Of a DNA stretch of 34,166 nt, positions 17,403 to 26,294 are shown piece after piece. Both the position numbers and the translations under genes were made by a program. The stretch's first letter is position 1; each line of letters opens with the position of its first letter. The stretch is from Pseudomonadota bacterium (GTDB lineage: Bacteria; Pseudomonadota; Alphaproteobacteria; Rhizobiales; Rhizobiaceae): the NCBI GenBank assembly GCA_023390055.1, contig JAEWDP010000122.1, forward strand, positions 1 to 34,166, in the 5' to 3' direction. The notes beneath the pieces are model-generated. The model did not search any database. It saw nothing but the letters and a program-made list of their open reading frames with translations, and was not told where the DNA came from.

Positions 17403-17680
17403 ACGTTCTATTACTCCATCCGCAGAGAAGGCCGACATGTGCTTTGTCCTTTTATCCCGGGTCCGGCCGACAAATTCTTGCCCCAATCCTTGTGTCAGTG
17501 CTCGCCGGACAACAGTCTCTGAGTGAATACGCTCAGATGACGGGGATTTTGAACGAAGTTCTCAATTCGTCGGCGCCGTTGACGGTTTGGTAACTGCAAT
17601 TAAGTCAAATTAAACCGAATCGTGATGATGCCTGACCAGGCTTGCCTTATCGGCGCAGAGTGAAGAAGCGGCAGGAGACC

Positions 17681-18184
17681 ATGTCTGTAAAAATCGTAGC
17701 AACCGCATTGGCGTTTATGCTGGCAACTGCTGGCGTTGCATCGGCTCAATCGCCAACCCGTATTCAACAGTTCAAGGCCTGGGGTGCCTATTCCTATAAA
17801 TCCTCCGGAAACACTGTCTGCTATGTCCTGTCTGTTCCGACTGCCAAGGAACCGACAAATGTTGATCATGGCGATATATTCTTTATCGTCTCGCAACGCC
17901 CCGGCCAGAACATTTCCTATGAACCGCAGGCAATGATGGGTTACGCCCTAAAGCCTGATTCCAAGGTCAATGTCACTGTTGATGGGAAATCCTTTGTGAT
18001 GTTTACAAAGGATAAGGCTGCCTGGGTCGAGAACGCTGCCGAAGAGCCGGCGCTTGTTGCGGCCATGAAGTCCGGAGCGAACATGACGGTGAAGGCGACC
18101 TCTCTCAGAGGAACGGAGACCTCGTATTCTTACTCACTTTCTGGAATCTCTGCTGCGCTAAAGCAAATAGAATCCTGTAAGTAG
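17681..18184 (+). CDS. Invasion-associated locus B (IalB) family periplasmic protein
   Basis: A 167-residue IalB-domain protein. The family is named after a Bartonella locus linked to erythrocyte invasion, but members occur throughout free-living rhizobia, so no virulence role is implied. A clear signal peptide ends around ASA-Q (residue 22). The mature part is beta-rich, with the conserved WGAYSYKSSGNTVCYVLS and a second cysteine near the C-terminus (IESCK). Those two cysteines may form a disulfide. ATG 17681 has a GCAGGAGA site. A terminator follows at 18256-18288. Confidence 0.88.
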   Translation: MSVKIVATALAFMLATAGVASAQSPTRIQQFKAWGAYSYKSSGNTVCYVLSVPTAKEPTNVDHGDIFFIVSQRPGQNISYEPQAMMGYALKPDSKVNVTVDGKSFVMFTKDKAAWVENAAEEPALVAAMKSGANMTVKATSLRGTETSYSYSLSGISAALKQIESCK

Positions 18185-18255
18185 CATCTTTCTCACAGGG
18201 CAATGGTTTGCTGCGTCCTGGGGAGAGAAAACATTGATCTGGATGGATGCGCTTC

Positions 18256-18288
18256 AAAAAGGCCGGTGCGAAGCCGGCCATTTTGCGT
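18256..18288 (+). terminator. Intrinsic terminator after the IalB gene
   Basis: The stem GGCCGG (18261-18266) pairs with CCGGCC (18274-18279) around a 7-base loop, flanked by AAAAA before and ATTTTGCGTTT after. It lies about 70 bases past the IalB stop and ahead of rlmN. Confidence 0.75.
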
Positions 18289-18441
18289 TTCGAAGAATGA
18301 TGACGGCGCGCCGGTTTGATGATATGTGCCGCCCAAAGTGCTGCTGACCGGCCTCTGCCGGCTGCGCAAGTCTCAAACACAACATGCCCGAGTGACCACG
18401 TTCTGTGGGATGGTGCGCATGTGTTTGTACAGGACCATGTC

Positions 18442-19680
18442 ATGTCAGTTTCAGAAACCGTTCTTGACCCCGCGGTGAAAAGCCCCCTTGTTCCACGCCA
18501 GGATCTCATGAGTGCGAAATCGTCGCTGATTGGCCTCACTCGCGATCAGATGGCCGATGTTCTCCGGAAAAAGGGTATTCCGGATAAGCAGGTACGCATG
18601 CGTGTCAATCAACTTTGGCATTGGCTCTATATCCGTGGCGTGTCCGACTTCAATGCGATGACGAATGTCGCCAAGGATATGCGTGCAATGCTCACACAGC
18701 ATTTCAGTATCGCGCGTCCAGAAATTGTCGAGGAGCAAGTTTCCACCGATGGCACGCGGAAATGGTTGCTACGCTTTCCACCGCGTGGCGCTGGTCGGCC
18801 TGTCGATATCGAGACGGTTTATATCCCGGAGGAAGGACGCGGAACGCTCTGCATCTCTTCCCAGGTTGGTTGTTCGCTCACCTGTTCGTTCTGTCACACA
18901 GGCACTCAGCGCCTGGTCCGCAACCTGACCGCGGAGGAAATCCTTTCACAGCTCCTGCTCGCTCGGGACCGGCTTGGCGACTTTCCAGGTGTGGATACCC
19001 CGCCGGGCGCCTTCGTGCCGAGCGGAGAGCGCAAAATCACGAATATCGTTATGATGGGTATGGGCGAGCCGCTATATAATTTCGATTCCGTCAAAACAGC
19101 GCTTCTCATCGCTTCAGATGGCGATGGCCTGTCTTTATCGAAGCGCCGCATCACGCTGTCGACATCAGGTGTCGTGCCGGAAATCTACCGCACCGGTGAA
19201 GAAATTGGCGTGATGTTGGCAATCTCGCTGCATGCGGTCCGTGACGAATTGCGCGATATGCTTGTGCCGATCAACAAGAAGTACCCACTGAAGGAACTTA
19301 TAGAAGCTTGTCGCCAATACCCAGGGCTGTCGAATGCACGTCGGATCACTTTTGAATATGTCATGTTGAAAGACGTCAATGACAGCCTGGAAGATGCCAA
19401 GGAGCTAGTGAAGCTTTTGAAAGGCGTACCAGCCAAGATCAACTTGATCCCGTTTAATCCATGGCCAGGAACGAATTACCAGTGCTCTGAATGGGCTACA
19501 ATCGAGGCTTTTGCCGACTTCATCAATCAGGCGGGCTATGCCTCACCGATAAGAACGCCACGTGGACGTGACATTCTTGCCGCCTGTGGTCAGTTGAAAT
19601 CGGAGTCCGAACGCATGCGTAAAACTGAGCGATTGGCGTTTGAGGCGATGATGATTGCTGGCCACGGCGAGGATGATTGA
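18442..19680 (+). CDS. rlmN: Dual-specificity 23S rRNA/tRNA adenine C2-methyltransferase RlmN
   Basis: RlmN is a radical SAM enzyme that methylates C2 of A2503 in 23S rRNA and A37 in some tRNAs. The 412-residue product has the cluster motif GC144-SLT-C148-SF-C151 and the two mechanistic cysteines, C137 (LCISS) and C382 (ILAACGQL). Their spacing corresponds to C118, C125, C129, C132 and C355 of the E. coli enzyme. The SAM-binding stretch MMGMGEPLYNFD is also present. The frame is open to 18316, but ATG 18442 follows an AGGA site and gives the normal family length. A 7-bp palindrome lies 20 bases past the stop. Confidence 0.96.
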   Translation: MSVSETVLDPAVKSPLVPRQDLMSAKSSLIGLTRDQMADVLRKKGIPDKQVRMRVNQLWHWLYIRGVSDFNAMTNVAKDMRAMLTQHFSIARPEIVEEQVSTDGTRKWLLRFPPRGAGRPVDIETVYIPEEGRGTLCISSQVGCSLTCSFCHTGTQRLVRNLTAEEILSQLLLARDRLGDFPGVDTPPGAFVPSGERKITNIVMMGMGEPLYNFDSVKTALLIASDGDGLSLSKRRITLSTSGVVPEIYRTGEEIGVMLAISLHAVRDELRDMLVPINKKYPLKELIEACRQYPGLSNARRITFEYVMLKDVNDSLEDAKELVKLLKGVPAKINLIPFNPWPGTNYQCSEWATIEAFADFINQAGYASPIRTPRGRDILAACGQLKSESERMRKTERLAFEAMMIAGHGEDD

Positions 19681-19699
19681 ACAGACGTGGCACGTTCGG

Positions 19700-19717
19700 A
19701 TCAACACTCTTGTTGAT
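19700..19717. promoter_or_regulatory. Perfect palindrome between rlmN and the ABC importer operon
   Basis: ATCAACA (19700-19706) and TGTTGAT (19711-19717) form a perfect 7-bp inverted repeat with a 4-base spacer. It is 20 bases after the rlmN stop and about 60 bases before the substrate-binding-protein gene. It may be an operator for the importer or a short rlmN terminator. A TTGATT hexamer overlaps its right arm with a 17-base gap to TAAGAA, a possible promoter. Confidence 0.4.
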
Positions 19718-19775
19718 TTAGACCGTTTGCCTCCATAAGAAGCACAACAGACAAAAATCATCTCTGGAGGAGAAC

Positions 19776-20729
19776 ATGCGCTCTGTAATTCTTGCTCTCG
19801 CCGCTGCGGCGAGCCTGTCAATGCCTGCGAATGCAGAAAATGTAACCGTTGCCGTTACGGCGATCGTCGAGCATCCGGCGCTTGATGCTGCTCGGGATGG
19901 CGTCAAGGAAGCGCTGGCCGAAGCGGGTTACAAGGAAGGTGAGAACCTGACGTTCCTTTATGAATCCGCACAGGGGAATCCCGGCACGGCGGCGCAGATC
20001 GCCCGACAGTTCATTGGTGAGGAGCCGACAGTTATCGTGCCGATATCGACACCGTCCGCGCAAGCTGTCGTTTCTGCGACACGTGACGTGCCAATCGTAT
20101 TCACCGCAGTGTCTGATCCGGTGGGTGCGCAACTTGTAAAGACGATGGACAAGCCTGGCGGCAATGTAACAGGTATCTCAGACATGTCCCCGGTTGCGGA
20201 TCATGTTGCCCTGATCAAGGAGATCACCCCTGAAGCGAAGTCGATCGGTTTCCTTTACAACACGGCAGAGGCCAATTCAGTCTCGACGCTGGAGGCTCTC
20301 AAGACAGCGGCATCCAAGGCTGGTCTCGATGTGATCGAGTCGGTTGCGACGAAATCGGCGGAAGTTCAGGGCGCGACACGCGCGCTTGTCGGGCGCGCTG
20401 ACGTAATCTATGTGCCAACTGACAACACGATCGTTTCGGCGTTTGAAGCTGTGGTCGGGGTCGCTGAAGAAGCAAAATTGCCACTCTATGCGGGTGATAC
20501 TGATTCCGTTCCACGTGGTGCGATGGCGGCACTTGGCTTTAACTACTTCGATGTGGGTAAGCAGACAGGTGCAGTTGTCGTCCGTGTGCTCAAGGGTGAG
20601 GCACCCGGGGACATTCCGGTCTCCATTGCGGCCGGCACGGACCTTGCCATCAACAAGAAGGCTGCAGAGAAAATGGGCGTGACGTTCCCGGAATCCATCT
20701 TGTCGCGGGCTACAAGCGTCATCGAATAA
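19776..20729 (+). CDS. ABC transporter substrate-binding protein (PF04392 / TrpX type)
   Basis: A 317-residue periplasmic binding protein of the ABC_sub_bind (PF04392) type, the group that includes streptococcal TrpX. The signal peptide ends around ANA-E (residue 20). The mature part has two alpha/beta lobes: TAIVEHPALDAARDGVKEAL at the start, STPSAQAVVSATRDVPIVFTAVSDPVGA in the first lobe and VYVPTDNT-like and GALAALGFNY-like family segments (here IYVPTDNTI and GAMAALGFNYFDVG) in the second. A strong GGAGGAG site precedes ATG 19776. It is the first gene of a three-gene importer operon. The ligand is unknown; tryptophan or another aromatic compound is only a family-based guess. Confidence 0.9.
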   Translation: MRSVILALAAAASLSMPANAENVTVAVTAIVEHPALDAARDGVKEALAEAGYKEGENLTFLYESAQGNPGTAAQIARQFIGEEPTVIVPISTPSAQAVVSATRDVPIVFTAVSDPVGAQLVKTMDKPGGNVTGISDMSPVADHVALIKEITPEAKSIGFLYNTAEANSVSTLEALKTAASKAGLDVIESVATKSAEVQGATRALVGRADVIYVPTDNTIVSAFEAVVGVAEEAKLPLYAGDTDSVPRGAMAALGFNYFDVGKQTGAVVVRVLKGEAPGDIPVSIAAGTDLAINKKAAEKMGVTFPESILSRATSVIE

Positions 20730-20744
20730 ACCATGGCATGCAAT

Positions 20745-20781
20745 ACGCGCTGGATGCCGGGATCTTGGGCCTCCAGCGCGT
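20745..20781 (+). other. Intercistronic hairpin between binding-protein and permease genes
   Basis: ACGCGCTGGA (20745-20754) pairs perfectly with TCCAGCGCGT (20772-20781). After one mismatch, three further pairs extend the stem (20756-20758 with 20768-20770), leaving a 9-base loop. It sits 16 bases after the binding-protein stop and lacks a T-tract. Such stems often protect the upstream mRNA or cause partial termination, raising binding-protein output over permease. Confidence 0.65.
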
Positions 20782-20833
20782 TATATGACCCCTTCCGACG
20801 CCATTGCGGCGGACAAAGCAGGAGAGCACGAAG

Positions 20834-21718
20834 GTGCTGAGTGAGATCGCCTTTTGGGGCGCAGTGGAGCTTGGGCTTGTTTTTGCCTTTGTGTCCATCG
20901 GGGTATTTCTGGCCTTTCGGGTGCTCGACTTTCCTGACCTGACGGTCGATGGTTCGTTTCCACTCGGAGCGGCAGTAGCCGCAATCCTGATTACCACCGG
21001 TTTTAATCCGTGGATTGCCGCAGTAGTTGCAATGATCGCTGGCGGGGCGGCAGGTGCAGTAACGGCATTCCTCAACGTCCGGTTCGGAATCCTCAACTTG
21101 CTTGCATCCATCTTGACGATGATCGCTCTGTTCTCCGTCAATCTGCGAGTGATGGGGAAGCCGAACGTCGCGCTGATCAATGCGGATACCATGCTTAGTC
21201 CGTTTTTCGGCCTTGGTCTCAGAGAGGTCTATGTCCGCCCGCTATTTGTTGGTGTACTGGCCGCGGTTGCTGTTCTGCTCGTGTGGCGTTTTCTGGAGAG
21301 TGATGCCGGGCTTGCCATGCGTGCGACCGGTGCAAATCCTCGCATGGCTCGGGCGCAGGGCGTCGACACTCGTTGGCAAATCTACCTTGGACTTGCGATT
21401 TCCAATGCCCTGGTCGCGCTTGGAGGAGCATTATTTGCTCAAACCAACGGGTTTGCTGACGTAACTTCCGGTGTAGGAACGATCGTTGTTGGACTGGCGG
21501 CAGTCATCATCGGCGAGACGCTGTTTGGCGCTCGAGGTATTCTGTTGGCGTTGATAGGTTGTGTAGTTGGTTCCATTCTCTACCGGATAGCCATCCAGTT
21601 GGCGCTATCGACAGACGCGCTTGGCCTGAAAGCATCGGATCTCAATCTCGTAACGGCCGTTCTCGTTGCCGTGGCACTCGTTCTACCGCGTCTGCGTCGG
21701 GGAGGAAATGCGTCGTGA
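20834..21718 (+). CDS. ABC transporter permease (BPD_transp_2 family)
   Basis: A 294-residue permease of the branched-chain/sugar BPD_transp_2 superfamily, in the subgroup that partners PF04392 binding proteins. About eight membrane helices are visible. Landmarks are FRVLDFPDLTVDGSFPLGAA near residue 26, the loop RATGANPRMARAQGVD and the late segment VVGLAAVIIGETLFG. The frame is open to a TTG at 20804, but GTG 20834 gives the usual start and has an AGGAGAG site upstream. Its TGA overlaps the GTG start of the ATPase (GTGA, 21715-21718). Confidence 0.9.
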   Translation: MLSEIAFWGAVELGLVFAFVSIGVFLAFRVLDFPDLTVDGSFPLGAAVAAILITTGFNPWIAAVVAMIAGGAAGAVTAFLNVRFGILNLLASILTMIALFSVNLRVMGKPNVALINADTMLSPFFGLGLREVYVRPLFVGVLAAVAVLLVWRFLESDAGLAMRATGANPRMARAQGVDTRWQIYLGLAISNALVALGGALFAQTNGFADVTSGVGTIVVGLAAVIIGETLFGARGILLALIGCVVGSILYRIAIQLALSTDALGLKASDLNLVTAVLVAVALVLPRLRRGGNAS

Positions 21719-22509
21719 TCGATCTTAAGAACGTCCGCGTTACCTTCGGCAAGGGTACGCCACTGCAGAAGGAAGCGCTGAAAGGTGTCAGTCTGGGAAT
21801 TGAACAGGGCTCCTTTGTTACTGTCATAGGCTCGAACGGAGCCGGTAAATCGACGCTCCTTGGCGTTCTGGCTGGTGACGTGCTGGCGAGCGAAGGGCAG
21901 GTGACCATCGGCCCTGCCGATGTCACACGGAAGTCCACGGCGGCACGTGCCGGCCTCGTCGCGCGTGTTTTCCAAGACCCGTTGGCGGGAAGCTGTGGGG
22001 CCTTGTCAATCGAAGAGAATCTTGCGTTGGCGGCGCGCCGAGGTGAACGACGTGGATTAAGTGCGGCGCTTGGAGCGCGTCGCCGCGAACTGTTCCGAGA
22101 CCGCGTAGCTGAGCTTAACCTTGGGCTCGAGAATCGGATGAGGGATCGTATGGATCTGCTTTCCGGAGGGCAACGGCAGGCTGTATCTCTAGTCATGGCA
22201 ACCCTTGCCGACTCGGATGTGTTGCTTCTTGATGAACATACGGCGGCACTTGATCCCGGGATGGCTGAGTTCATTATGAAGCTCACCCAACGAATTGTTT
22301 CAGAACGGCAACTTACTACGTTGATGGTCACCCATTCCATGCGCCAGGCGCTGGACTTTGGGCATCGTACGATCATGCTGCATGGTGGCGAGATCATTCT
22401 TGACGTTAGTGGTGACAATCGGAAAGATCTTCAAGTGGAGGATCTTATCGCAATGTTCCGCAAAATGCGCGGTGAAACTCTGGACGACGATGCCCTGTTG
22501 ATTGGTTGA
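21715..22509 (+). CDS. ABC transporter ATP-binding protein of the PF04392-type importer
   Basis: A 264-residue ATPase completing the importer. Walker A is GSNGAGKST (39-47), the signature LSGGQRQAVSL and Walker B DVLLLDEHTAALD. The histidine in place of the usual proline after the Walker B glutamate is, as I recall, common in this subfamily. The switch histidine lies in MVTHSMRQAL. The frame is open to 21559 inside the permease gene, but GTG 21715 gives the conserved start IDLKNVRVTFGKGT and a GTGA overlap. GGAGGAA at 21700-21707 serves as its ribosome binding site. It is convergent with the LysE-type gene, six bases away. Confidence 0.92.
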   Translation: MIDLKNVRVTFGKGTPLQKEALKGVSLGIEQGSFVTVIGSNGAGKSTLLGVLAGDVLASEGQVTIGPADVTRKSTAARAGLVARVFQDPLAGSCGALSIEENLALAARRGERRGLSAALGARRRELFRDRVAELNLGLENRMRDRMDLLSGGQRQAVSLVMATLADSDVLLLDEHTAALDPGMAEFIMKLTQRIVSERQLTTLMVTHSMRQALDFGHRTIMLHGGEIILDVSGDNRKDLQVEDLIAMFRKMRGETLDDDALLIG

Positions 22510-22515
22510 CTTTAC

Positions 22516-23157
22516 TCATCGACCTTGAGTGAAAAATATCTTGACTGCAAATACCGAAAAGACGCCAGCGAATGTGTAGTCAATGCCGCGCAAGATCCTT
22601 GGATTGGTCTGCAACCAATTGGCTAGACGATCTGCCACCAAGATCACAAGAATATTTACTGGCGAACACGCAACAATGAAGAATATGCCCAGGAAGAGCA
22701 GTTTCTCGGTAACAGCCGGGTCGCCTGCAGTTACGAATTGCGGCAGGAAGGTCATGAAGAAGATTATGACCTTGGGATTGAGCAGATTTACCCAAAGTCC
22801 GGTTGATACATTTGCCAGGGCAGATTTCTTTACCGTATCGACACTCTCCACCGAAAGACTGGACCCTGAACGGAGTGCCTGGACTGCAAGCCAAAGAAGA
22901 TAACCCGCGCCCCCGGTCTTAAGGATAAAGAATGCCGTTGGCGAAGCAGTGATCAGGGCGGAGATCCCGAATGCCACCAACAGGGTGTGGATAAGAATGC
23001 CTGTGGATGTCCCGACAACGACGAAGAGAGCGGGCCGCCGCCCCTGGGCAAGTGCACGACTGATCGAGAGCGTCATGTCTGGCCCAGGCGTAAGGGCTAA
23101 TAGCAGGCTCGCGGCAGCAAATGCGAGTAGCGTAGGAAAGGTCGGCAGAAAGTCCAT
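22516..23157 (-). CDS. LysE/RhtB family amino acid exporter
   Basis: A 213-residue inner-membrane exporter of the LysE/RhtB family, which exports amino acids or derivatives such as homoserine and threonine. Six hydrophobic helices are visible. The N-terminal signature is LLALTPGPDMTLSISRALAQGRR, followed by the GTSTGILIHTLLVAFG segment. The second half carries GLWVNLLNPKVIIFFMTFLPQFV, a family hallmark. ATG 23157 is preceded by a GGGTGGA site. The substrate is not predictable. No LysR/LysG-type regulator lies next to it. Confidence 0.92.
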   Translation of the reverse strand: MDFLPTFPTLLAFAAASLLLALTPGPDMTLSISRALAQGRRPALFVVVGTSTGILIHTLLVAFGISALITASPTAFFILKTGGAGYLLWLAVQALRSGSSLSVESVDTVKKSALANVSTGLWVNLLNPKVIIFFMTFLPQFVTAGDPAVTEKLLFLGIFFIVACSPVNILVILVADRLANWLQTNPRILRGIDYTFAGVFSVFAVKIFFTQGR

Positions 23158-23351
23158 GGTCCACCCGCGTCAAGAACATCACTCTCTATAATGCGAAGGT
23201 GACGTCGATTCCACGAATTTGAGAAAAACTCTGCCTTTTTGTTCGGATTTTGTCACATGGACAATGATCTGGCGCAAAGCCAAAATTAAGTAGAGAGTTT
23301 AGGTATGCTTGCGTGCGTTGGAAAACTCGCTAAAAGTGCCAATTCGCAAGT

Positions 23352-23385
23352 GTGGCGATCTATCCGCCACCGTCACTTCGGACGG
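23352..23385 (+). other. Tandem hairpins in the argG leader
   Basis: Two adjacent stem-loops precede argG: GTGGCG (23352-23357) with CGCCAC (23365-23370), and CCGTC (23370-23374) with GACGG (23381-23385), sharing one base. They end 11 bases before the ATG. The argG start lacks a clear ribosome binding site, so these structures may influence initiation. They are short and could be chance. Confidence 0.35.
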
Positions 23386-23396
23386 ACCTAAATATC

Positions 23397-24620
23397 ATGA
23401 CACTCCCCAAAGACGTTAAGAAGGTGGTCTTGGCCTATTCTGGTGGCCTTGATACTTCGATCATCCTGAAATGGCTGCAGACGGAACTCGACGCGGAAGT
23501 CGTTACATTCACTGCTGATCTTGGACAGGGAGAGGAACTGGAACCCGCACGCAAAAAGGCCGAAATGCTCGGTATCAAGGAGATCTTCGTCGAGGATGTT
23601 CGTGAAGAGTTCGTGCGTGATTTTGTCTTTCCAATGTTTCGTGCCAATGCTGTCTACGAAGGCGTTTATCTTCTTGGCACCTCTATCGCCCGGCCGCTGA
23701 TATCGAAGCGACTGATCGAGATCGCCCGCGAGACCGGTGCGGACGCCATCGCCCATGGAGCGACTGGCAAGGGAAATGATCAGGTTCGTTTTGAGCTTTC
23801 AGCCTATGCATTGAACCCTGATATCAAGATTATCGCTCCATGGCGTGACTGGTCGTTCAAGAGTCGTACCCAACTTCTCGAGTTTGCAGAACAACACCAG
23901 ATCCCCGTTGCGAAAGACAAGAAGGGCGAGGCTCCATTCTCTGTCGATGCGAACCTTCTTCACTCTTCCTCTGAAGGCAAGGTGCTTGAGGATCCGGCTC
24001 AAGAGGCACCCGAATATGTTCATATGCGGACCATCTCGCCCGAGGACGCTCCGGACAAAGCAACCGTAATCAGGATCGGATTTGAGCGCGGCGATGCCGT
24101 ATCGATTGATGGCGAGACGCTGTCGCCGGCTACATTGCTGGCTAAACTGAACGATTATGGTCGCGACAACGGCATTGGCCGCTTGGACTTGGTGGAAAAC
24201 CGTTTCGTCGGCATGAAATCGCGCGGTGTTTACGAGACCCCCGGCGGTACAATCCTGCTTGCGGCCCATCGTGCAATCGAGAGTATAACGCTAGATCGCG
24301 GAGCTGCACACCTCAAGGATGAGTTGATGCCGCGTTATGCGGAACTCATCTACTATGGGTTCTGGTTCTCACCGGAGCGCGAGATGCTGCAGGCCGCAAT
24401 TGATAAGAGTCAGGAGCATGTTGAGGGCGAAGTGACTCTCAAACTCTACAAGGGTAATGTCATGGTCATTGGCCGAGAGAGTGCGAAGTCGCTCTATTCC
24501 GACAAGCTCGTCACTTTCGAGGATGACCAAGGCGCATACGACCAGAAGGATGCAGCAGGCTTCATCAAGCTCAATGCTCTGCGTCTGCGTACTCTTGCCA
24601 AACGAAACCTAGGACAGTAA
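23397..24620 (+). CDS. argG: Argininosuccinate synthase
   Basis: ArgG joins citrulline and aspartate with ATP to form argininosuccinate, the penultimate step of arginine synthesis. The 407-residue product has the N-type ATP pyrophosphatase P-loop AYSGGLDTS (residues 13-21), the citrulline/aspartate-binding segments YLLGTSIARPLI and AHGATGKGNDQVRFEL, and the C-terminal helix AGFIKLNALRLRTLAKRN. GTG 23352 is in frame, but ATG 23397 gives the normal family start MTLPKDVKKVVLAYSGG. The gene stands alone with a good terminator after it. Confidence 0.97.
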   Translation: MTLPKDVKKVVLAYSGGLDTSIILKWLQTELDAEVVTFTADLGQGEELEPARKKAEMLGIKEIFVEDVREEFVRDFVFPMFRANAVYEGVYLLGTSIARPLISKRLIEIARETGADAIAHGATGKGNDQVRFELSAYALNPDIKIIAPWRDWSFKSRTQLLEFAEQHQIPVAKDKKGEAPFSVDANLLHSSSEGKVLEDPAQEAPEYVHMRTISPEDAPDKATVIRIGFERGDAVSIDGETLSPATLLAKLNDYGRDNGIGRLDLVENRFVGMKSRGVYETPGGTILLAAHRAIESITLDRGAAHLKDELMPRYAELIYYGFWFSPEREMLQAAIDKSQEHVEGEVTLKLYKGNVMVIGRESAKSLYSDKLVTFEDDQGAYDQKDAAGFIKLNALRLRTLAKRNLGQ

Positions 24621-24662
24621 CCAGGATCGTCTGGAAATCTGGTTTTGCATTTTGCACTTAAT

Positions 24663-24704
24663 CAGATCCCCGGAAACGAATTCCGGCTTGTGGGGATCTG
24701 TTTT
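24663..24704 (+). terminator. Intrinsic terminator of argG
   Basis: CAGATCCCC (24663-24671) pairs perfectly with GGGGATCTG (24692-24700), followed directly by TTTT. An inner CGG/CCG pairing shortens the loop. It lies about 40 bases after the argG stop. Confidence 0.8.
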
Positions 24705-24815
24705 GGTATGCAATTGGAGACCTCAATTCTGGCATATTGCTTCACGGTCATGCCTCCCGATGTTTGGAGCACGCCTGTTGTAAGCCCGCGATACCATCAC
24801 TGTGAGGGATGATCA

Positions 24816-24832
24816 CCAGACCAACAGTCTGG
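24816..24832 (-). terminator. Small hairpin downstream of the broken Bcr/CflA gene
   Basis: CCAGAC and GTCTGG form a perfect 6-bp stem around a 5-base loop, 23 bases after the stop of the leftward transporter gene. There is no T-tract on the minus strand, so this is a weak terminator candidate. Confidence 0.35.
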
Positions 24833-24855
24833 GTAGGGTATGACTGCCGCACCCT

Positions 24856-26064
24856 CTAATGTCTTCGGTTGGCGGAGAGATAACCGAAATAGCTGGCGAT
24901 TGCCAAAAATTCCATTGCCGGAATAATCGTGCCGAAGGCAAGGACTGGTTTGCCGATGGCAGCTGCTGCCATGCCACCAAGAAAGCCGCATCCCATCTGA
25001 ACGAACCCCATCATCGCGGATGCAGATCCCGCAATATGCGGGAAAGGGGCCATTCCAACGGTGATGATGTGAGGACTTACAAAAGCTATTCCGAATGTGC
25101 AAATGCCAACGGGGATCATGACCGACAGGAAACTGAGGGGCAATAAGGCAACGGACAAAGCCATCGCGGCCCCACCCGCTCCCGAAAAACACAACCCGAT
25201 GATGGCTGCCCGGTGCCCGGAGATATGGTCAGAGACCTTTCGCAGGACTAATGACCCGATTAGATAAGAACCTGTCTGAACGAGCATTCCCAGGCCGAAT
25301 TGAACTGGCGTTAGGCCAACTTCATCGATCAGAACGAATGGCAGCATGGTGGCCTCGGCATAGAGAGCTCCGATTGATCCGCCAATCACTAGCGACGCCA
25401 ACATGAAACTGGAATTAGAAAGCACCTCTACATAGCCTGAAATCAGCCTGGATGGGCGGAGGCGGCTGATGTCGGGAGTTGTCGTTTCACTCAGGAACAA
25501 GAAGACGCTGCCAATTGAGAGGATCCCAAAACCCAGCATCAGGATGAACACTGACTTCCAGCCAAATGCAGCAAGCGACAGACCTCCTAAAGTGGGTCCC
25601 ATGGCTGGCGCTACAGTAAGCATAATGCTGATCAGGTTCATGATACGTGCGGCGTCGCGGCCAATGAACTGATCACGCACAACTGCCCGCGCAACGGTGA
25701 TGCCAACGGATGCACCAACGCCCTGGACAAGCCGACCTGCAAGTATTCAGTCGATCGTCGGCGCCGTGGCCGCCAAGATAGATCCCAGCAAGTATATGAT
25801 CAGGAATCCAACCGTAGCTACTCTACGACCAAAGGCATCAGATGCAGGCCCAGCAAGTAGCTGTGCTATTGCAAAACCCGCAAAATAAAGGGAGAGCGAC
25901 ATCTTGATGGCGCTGTCGGTGGTCTCGAATGCATGAACCAGTTCCGGCATCGCCGGCGTATAAATTGCCATGGATACCGGACCCAGAGCCGTCAACAGGG
26001 CGCCAATCAATGCCGTGCGACGCTGGCTCATCAATTGTACAGGTTGCGAGGGAGATGCTTTCAT
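24856..26064 (-). pseudogene. Bcr/CflA family drug-efflux MFS transporter, interrupted by in-frame TGA
   Basis: The two halves of this gene are in the same minus-strand frame and together make a normal Bcr/CflA multidrug exporter of about 402 codons with 12 membrane segments. They are separated only by a TGA at 25747-25749 (codon 106 from ATG 26064). Before it is the MFS N-terminus with ALGPVSMAIYTPAMPEL and GPASDAFGRR, ending LAATAPTID. Directly after it the frame continues ILAGRLVQGVGASVGITVAR, then VVRDQF, and on to the normal C-terminus. One substitution would restore it. An ATG is lacking near the break; a GTG at 25680 could restart only a fragment. ATG 26064 has an AAGG site. Confidence 0.88.
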
Positions 26065-26294
26065 GAACTGCCTTGGATGGCAATGCCGGTAATGATCAAA
26101 TGGAATCGTTCGTTGGCTGTTCTGCCGACGGAGACATACTCTCTTTATCAAGTGAGACAAGCCTGGGGTTGGCGTACGCGATTGCAGACACTAGCTCGGC
26201 GAAAGATCTTCTGCTTGATCGACAGGTTGGCTATGGTCGACAACTTAAGAGGCCACTCATTTGAGACATGAATATCAGCTTGAAGGAAATGCGA

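Noticed and set aside
17681..18184. Virulence/invasion factor
   Set aside because: The IalB name comes from Bartonella, but the domain is common in free-living relatives, and nothing else here suggests pathogenicity.
25747..25749. UGA decoded as tryptophan or selenocysteine
   Set aside because: TGA ends several intact genes in this window and TGG is used for tryptophan throughout; no selenocysteine-type hairpin or selenoprotein family is involved.
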